NCBI RefSeq assembly: GCF_932526225.1
Contig: NC_064046.1
Location: 11,495,719 to 11,559,718 of the forward strand
Origin: Nematostella vectensis
Taxonomy: Eukaryota > Cnidaria > Anthozoa > Actiniaria > Edwardsiidae
Length of the DNA stretch: 64,000 nt
Direction: 5' to 3'
Under the pieces are notes generated by a model. It was not told where the DNA came from, searched no databases, and was given only the letters and a program-made list of their open reading frames with translations. Position numbers and translations under genes: made by a program. Below are positions 61,201 to 64,000 of the stretch, piece after piece; within the stretch, counting starts at the first letter, position 1; every line of letters begins with the position of its first letter.

Positions 61201-63867
61201 CGTGATCCTCGCTGCAGGTCCTGGGCACGATGGCGCTACTGCTCAAGATCCAATTACAGACAAGTCATGGAGAAATTCTGCAGGAAGACCTGCGGTTTCT
61301 GCAAAGCAGGTCCATCATACGCATACACCCTTACCACCCCCCCCCCCCCCTCCACTCATCCCCCAGTCCCTACAGTCAAACAAACAACTGCTGATGTTAC
61401 CCTATGAATACCCATGATGCACTAGCAAATCACGTGACTTTTTGGGTGGCAAACCCGCGCTCCGGCTTTTGGCGGCAAAATGACAACAACAAAAATATTT
61501 TTATTCAACGCTTACGAATCATCAAGAAAGTTTTCTGGTGTCAGAACGGACTTATCTTTATTGCTCTCCAGCATCAGGACCATCTTCAGGGTTTGTTTCA
61601 GTGTTTTGTTTTAGTTTGCAACCCTAAAAGTCACATATTATCAGCTTGCATATCGCCTATTAGCGCGAGTAGGGCGTTTTCTAGCAAGAGGGCCAGGATT
61701 TCTAGCCAGAGCAGGGCAGGTATAGAGAGCAAACAAACTTATCTACAGTGTAAATTGTAAAACTCTCGTGGCTAGGACGTTAAATGGCAGTTCCCTCTCG
61801 CAAATCTAACAAACCTGCAATGGAGGAGCCCATATTCAGTGTATTTGCCGCCGCTGCCAATATCCTTATATGGGGATTTCATTGTATTTTAAATAATATA
61901 TTTTTCTTTGTCCCAGGCTCTGACGCGTGCCGCGACCGTGAGCCCGATGAGCGGTGCTTCCATTGGCGGGACAGCGGCTACTGCTCGAGTAGTGATAACG
62001 ACATAAGAAGAGCTATGAAGACTATGTGTAGCAAGACGTGCGACTTCTGCGGTGAGGTTTACTTGGGTACCCTGTGCTAACAGGTGCGCGGGATATATTA
62101 TAAAGATTTGTGGTTGGTGTATCATGGGAAAAGGGAAATGGTATCGCTTGTTCCAGCTCTTTCGCCCAATATAAATTTGCTATAATTATCTCCAAGGGAT
62201 TTTCACAGAAGAAATTTGGGCTGGGTCATAAGTGAAAATAAAATTATAACAATGAAAGAATCGGTCGCGAATAAAACCTGTCGTAGAAAAAATGTTGACA
62301 CCTTAATTACTCCTTTAGTATAGCCTCGAAATTTCCCTCCAATAATTTTCTTTCAATATTCAATATTGATCAAAGATCTTGGTTTGTATGATGCCTCTTG
62401 TCCATTGAAAATGATAAAAAAAAGTTGTACAAACTTTTATACAACTCAATGAAACGCTTATAACACCACTAGTATTAAACATGTTTTACAAGGTTCACTC
62501 TTTTTTCAGGTAGTATGATCATTGCCAAATACCTTACGTTTCATTTCAGCTCACAAAGACAGTAAAAACCCCACCAACAAACCGCCTTGTGTCGATAGGT
62601 TTTGGGAATGTCATGGATGGCACAAACTTGGCTATTGTCAGACGAGACCTGGCTATATGGATGAGTACTGTAAAAAGAGCTGCGGGAACTGTGCCGTAGG
62701 AGAAGAGAGAAAACATGGTGAGTCTATGAGTAAAACATATTTATCCGCTTGTCCCGGTTCTTGCTCCAGAGGCGGAGCGGGCCCCGTCTCCCCCCTATTT
62801 TCAGACAAAATAACAAGTAATATAAGAAAATCCAGAGAAGAACAAAGAATCCTTGCTTCGGCCTGAATCCGCCCTTTTTTCCTCTCTCTTCTCTCTTTCT
62901 TTTTCCTGGTTCCCCCTTCCCCATGTTGTAATATATACCTATTTCACAAAAGGTTGTCAGTGCAAATGGCGAATGGCAAATGGTAAATGGCTTATGGGCA
63001 CTAATTATTCGTAAAATTAAAGGTGTTAAATCAAGTCCAGCAATATCAGAGCTAAGCACCTTTAATGGATAATTGTTTTGATTTATCCATATTCTTCTAG
63101 ACGCATGGTTACTTTGGTCCTAGATCTGCCATTTGCCAATCGCCAATTGCACTGACAACCTTTATTAAAATAGGTGTATACGAGCCAACCCAAACCTTCT
63201 GTTTCAGATGTTTGTCTTGATAACGAAGTCGATTGCGAAGCGCGAAAGGCGCAGGGATATTGCGAAAAGAGGAAAACCTACATGCAGTTTAACTGTCGGA
63301 AGACCTGTGGCATGTGTGGAACGCGCAAGTCTCTGAAACCTGGTAAGTAGTCAATTGGCAGTGAGGCCTACAGAAATACGAGCATTCTAAATATAGCGTG
63401 TTGATATGCCGTGTCCTTAGCTGTACCTGAAAGAGGCCGTCTGTGACGTCGTCTCAGAGTCAGTTTTGAAAGAGGCCGTCTACTAAGGGTTTACATTTCT
63501 ATCGCGTGCTGATTCATTCAACTTTCCCCGATATGCTTGCATACAATAACCGCCTATTTAGTGTCTAGATTCTCTATGCAAGAGCCGCCTATTTAGTGTC
63601 TAGATTCTCTATGCAAGAGCCGCCTATTTAGTGTCTAGATGCCTGACAGCAAGGGCCGCCTACTTAGTGTTTCGATTCTATAGCGTGGTAATTTCCATAA
63701 CTTTCATAGCTATGCCCGTATGCAAGGATCGTACAAGCTGGTGCAGGAAGTGGGCTAGCTACGGGTACTGTCACACCAAGGCGGTCTACATGCTGAAGTC
63801 ATGCAAGCGGAGCTGCGGCATCTGCGAAGATCCAAGTGGATCCAAGGCAACTCCAGTTGGTTTGTAG
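55264..63867 (+). CDS. Secreted astacin metalloprotease with seven ShKT domains, 692 aa
   Basis: Exons: 55264-55360, 55736-55945, 56557-56680, 57196-57371, 57859-58071, 58571-58678, 59001-59138, 59612-59793, 60959-61064, 61181-61309, 61917-62051, 62550-62717, 63208-63342, 63710-63867. A signal peptide (residues 1-21) precedes a short propeptide with the astacin aspartate-switch motif YQGD (48-51). The catalytic domain follows, with zinc motif HELGHVIGFWH (172-182) and Met-turn SIMHY (227-231); all catalytic residues are present. A basic linker with furin-like sites (HRHKR, RAKR) leads to seven six-Cys ShKT domains. ShKT 1 and 3-7 are each one phase 1-1 exon; ShKT 2 is split by a phase-0 intron between 59793 and 60959. 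I placed the exon 8 donor at AAG/GTACGC because it restores the C-x6-C spacing. The donor after exon 61181-61309 (GTCCAT) is weak but phase-correct. Family role: secreted or matrix proteolysis. The substrate is unknown, and further 3' exons cannot be excluded. Confidence 0.9.
55505..55735. repeat. About 29-bp minisatellite abutting astacin exon 2
   Basis: About eight diverged units of TCTACGTCTGTAAGACTTTC then TTCATG. The last unit supplies the pyrimidine tract of the acceptor at 55735. Confidence 0.85.
55990..56555. repeat. GGTATACCTGTGTNTTTGTGC-type repeat, interrupted
   Basis: About eight diverged units in astacin intron 2, split by a segment (about 56170-56430) that contains a perfect 17-bp inverted pair, GATTTCACAGGGTTACT, near 56257 and 56354. 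Confidence 0.75.
58700..58915. repeat. About 40-bp tandem repeat, five copies
   Basis: The unit is CCATATTTGGAAGGGACTGC followed by CTTATTAGGATATTTTCATT. It lies in the intron before the first ShKT exon. Confidence 0.9.
59995..60225. mobile_element. 231-bp terminal-inverted-repeat element in astacin intron 8
   Basis: CCGCATTGTCACCAGTTTAC and GTAAACTGGTGACAATGCGG are perfect inverted ends. No target duplication is evident. Confidence 0.8.
62952..63160. mobile_element. MITE family M1, copy 2
   Basis: 32-bp terminal inverted repeats with two mismatches, starting GGTTGTCAGTGCAAATGGCG. Same family as 17931-18179. It ends about 47 bp before astacin exon 63208-63342. Confidence 0.85.
63440..63690. 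repeat. About 40-bp tandem repeat before the last ShKT exon
   Basis: Units of CCGCCTATTTAGTGTCTAGA followed by TTCTCTATGCAAGAG, four to five copies with edge decay, ending about 20 bp before the exon at 63710. Confidence 0.85.
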
Positions 63868-64000
63868 TTCAATATTCTTATCTTTTTTCCCGGAAAGGGG
63901 TACTTAGAACATGTGACGTGACGTGACGCGGGCGAAACTTATTTGAATGTATGACGGGATGGAACGAAACGGAAGCAGATATAACGAGACAGGACGTGAC

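Noticed and set aside
1-64000. CRISPR arrays, rRNA, tRNA, bacterial operons or viral genes
   Set aside because: None seen; the tandem repeats lack unique spacers of CRISPR type and the gene structure is that of an animal genome.

Overview
The window is animal nuclear DNA: short coding exons joined by GT..AG introns, long introns full of minisatellites, and several small inverted-repeat transposons. Arrays of ShK-toxin-type cysteine domains fused to an astacin protease, together with the overall gene style, point to a cnidarian, most likely a sea anemone such as Nematostella vectensis. The species is inference; the metazoan/cnidarian call is firm. Exon models below were built by hand from reading frame, splice consensus, intron phase and paralogue comparison.

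Layout. (1) 148-23959, minus strand: three tandem paralogues of transmembrane prolyl 4-hydroxylase (P4HTM type: N-terminal hydrophobic segment, EF-hand region, 2-oxoglutarate/Fe(II) dioxygenase domain). Gene A (148-7095) runs off the left edge before its last exon. Gene B (9269-15724, 466 aa) and gene C (17154-23959, 432 aa) are complete. Exon lengths and phases are nearly identical in all three. (2) 26158-31436, plus strand: a 330-aa ankyrin-repeat and SOCS-box protein, whose first intron carries a 2-kb array of a 32-bp repeat. (3) 35705-38995, plus strand: a two-exon gene for an unrecognised 190-aa secreted protein, with a TATA box and a poly(A) signal. (4) 39050-55263: about 16 kb with no gene I can support, holding tandem arrays (205, 180 and 357 bp units) and inverted-repeat elements. 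(5) 55264-63867, plus strand: a 692-aa secreted astacin metalloprotease with a C-terminal run of seven ShKT domains.

The most unusual signal is structural. At least five tandem repeats in the window are copies of exon-intron junctions: they carry the end of a coding exon plus the adjacent splice site (gene A exon 1, gene B exons 3 and 7, gene C exon 9, astacin exon 8). This is a recurrent way of making decoy splice sites and minisatellites. A second strong signal is a 266-bp inverted-repeat element (3132-3397) with a minisatellite inside it; its empty insertion site is preserved in a second copy of the host repeat at 25600.

Functionally, the P4HTM paralogues and the astacin both act on secreted or ER-lumen proteins. 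I see no evidence that they form one pathway.
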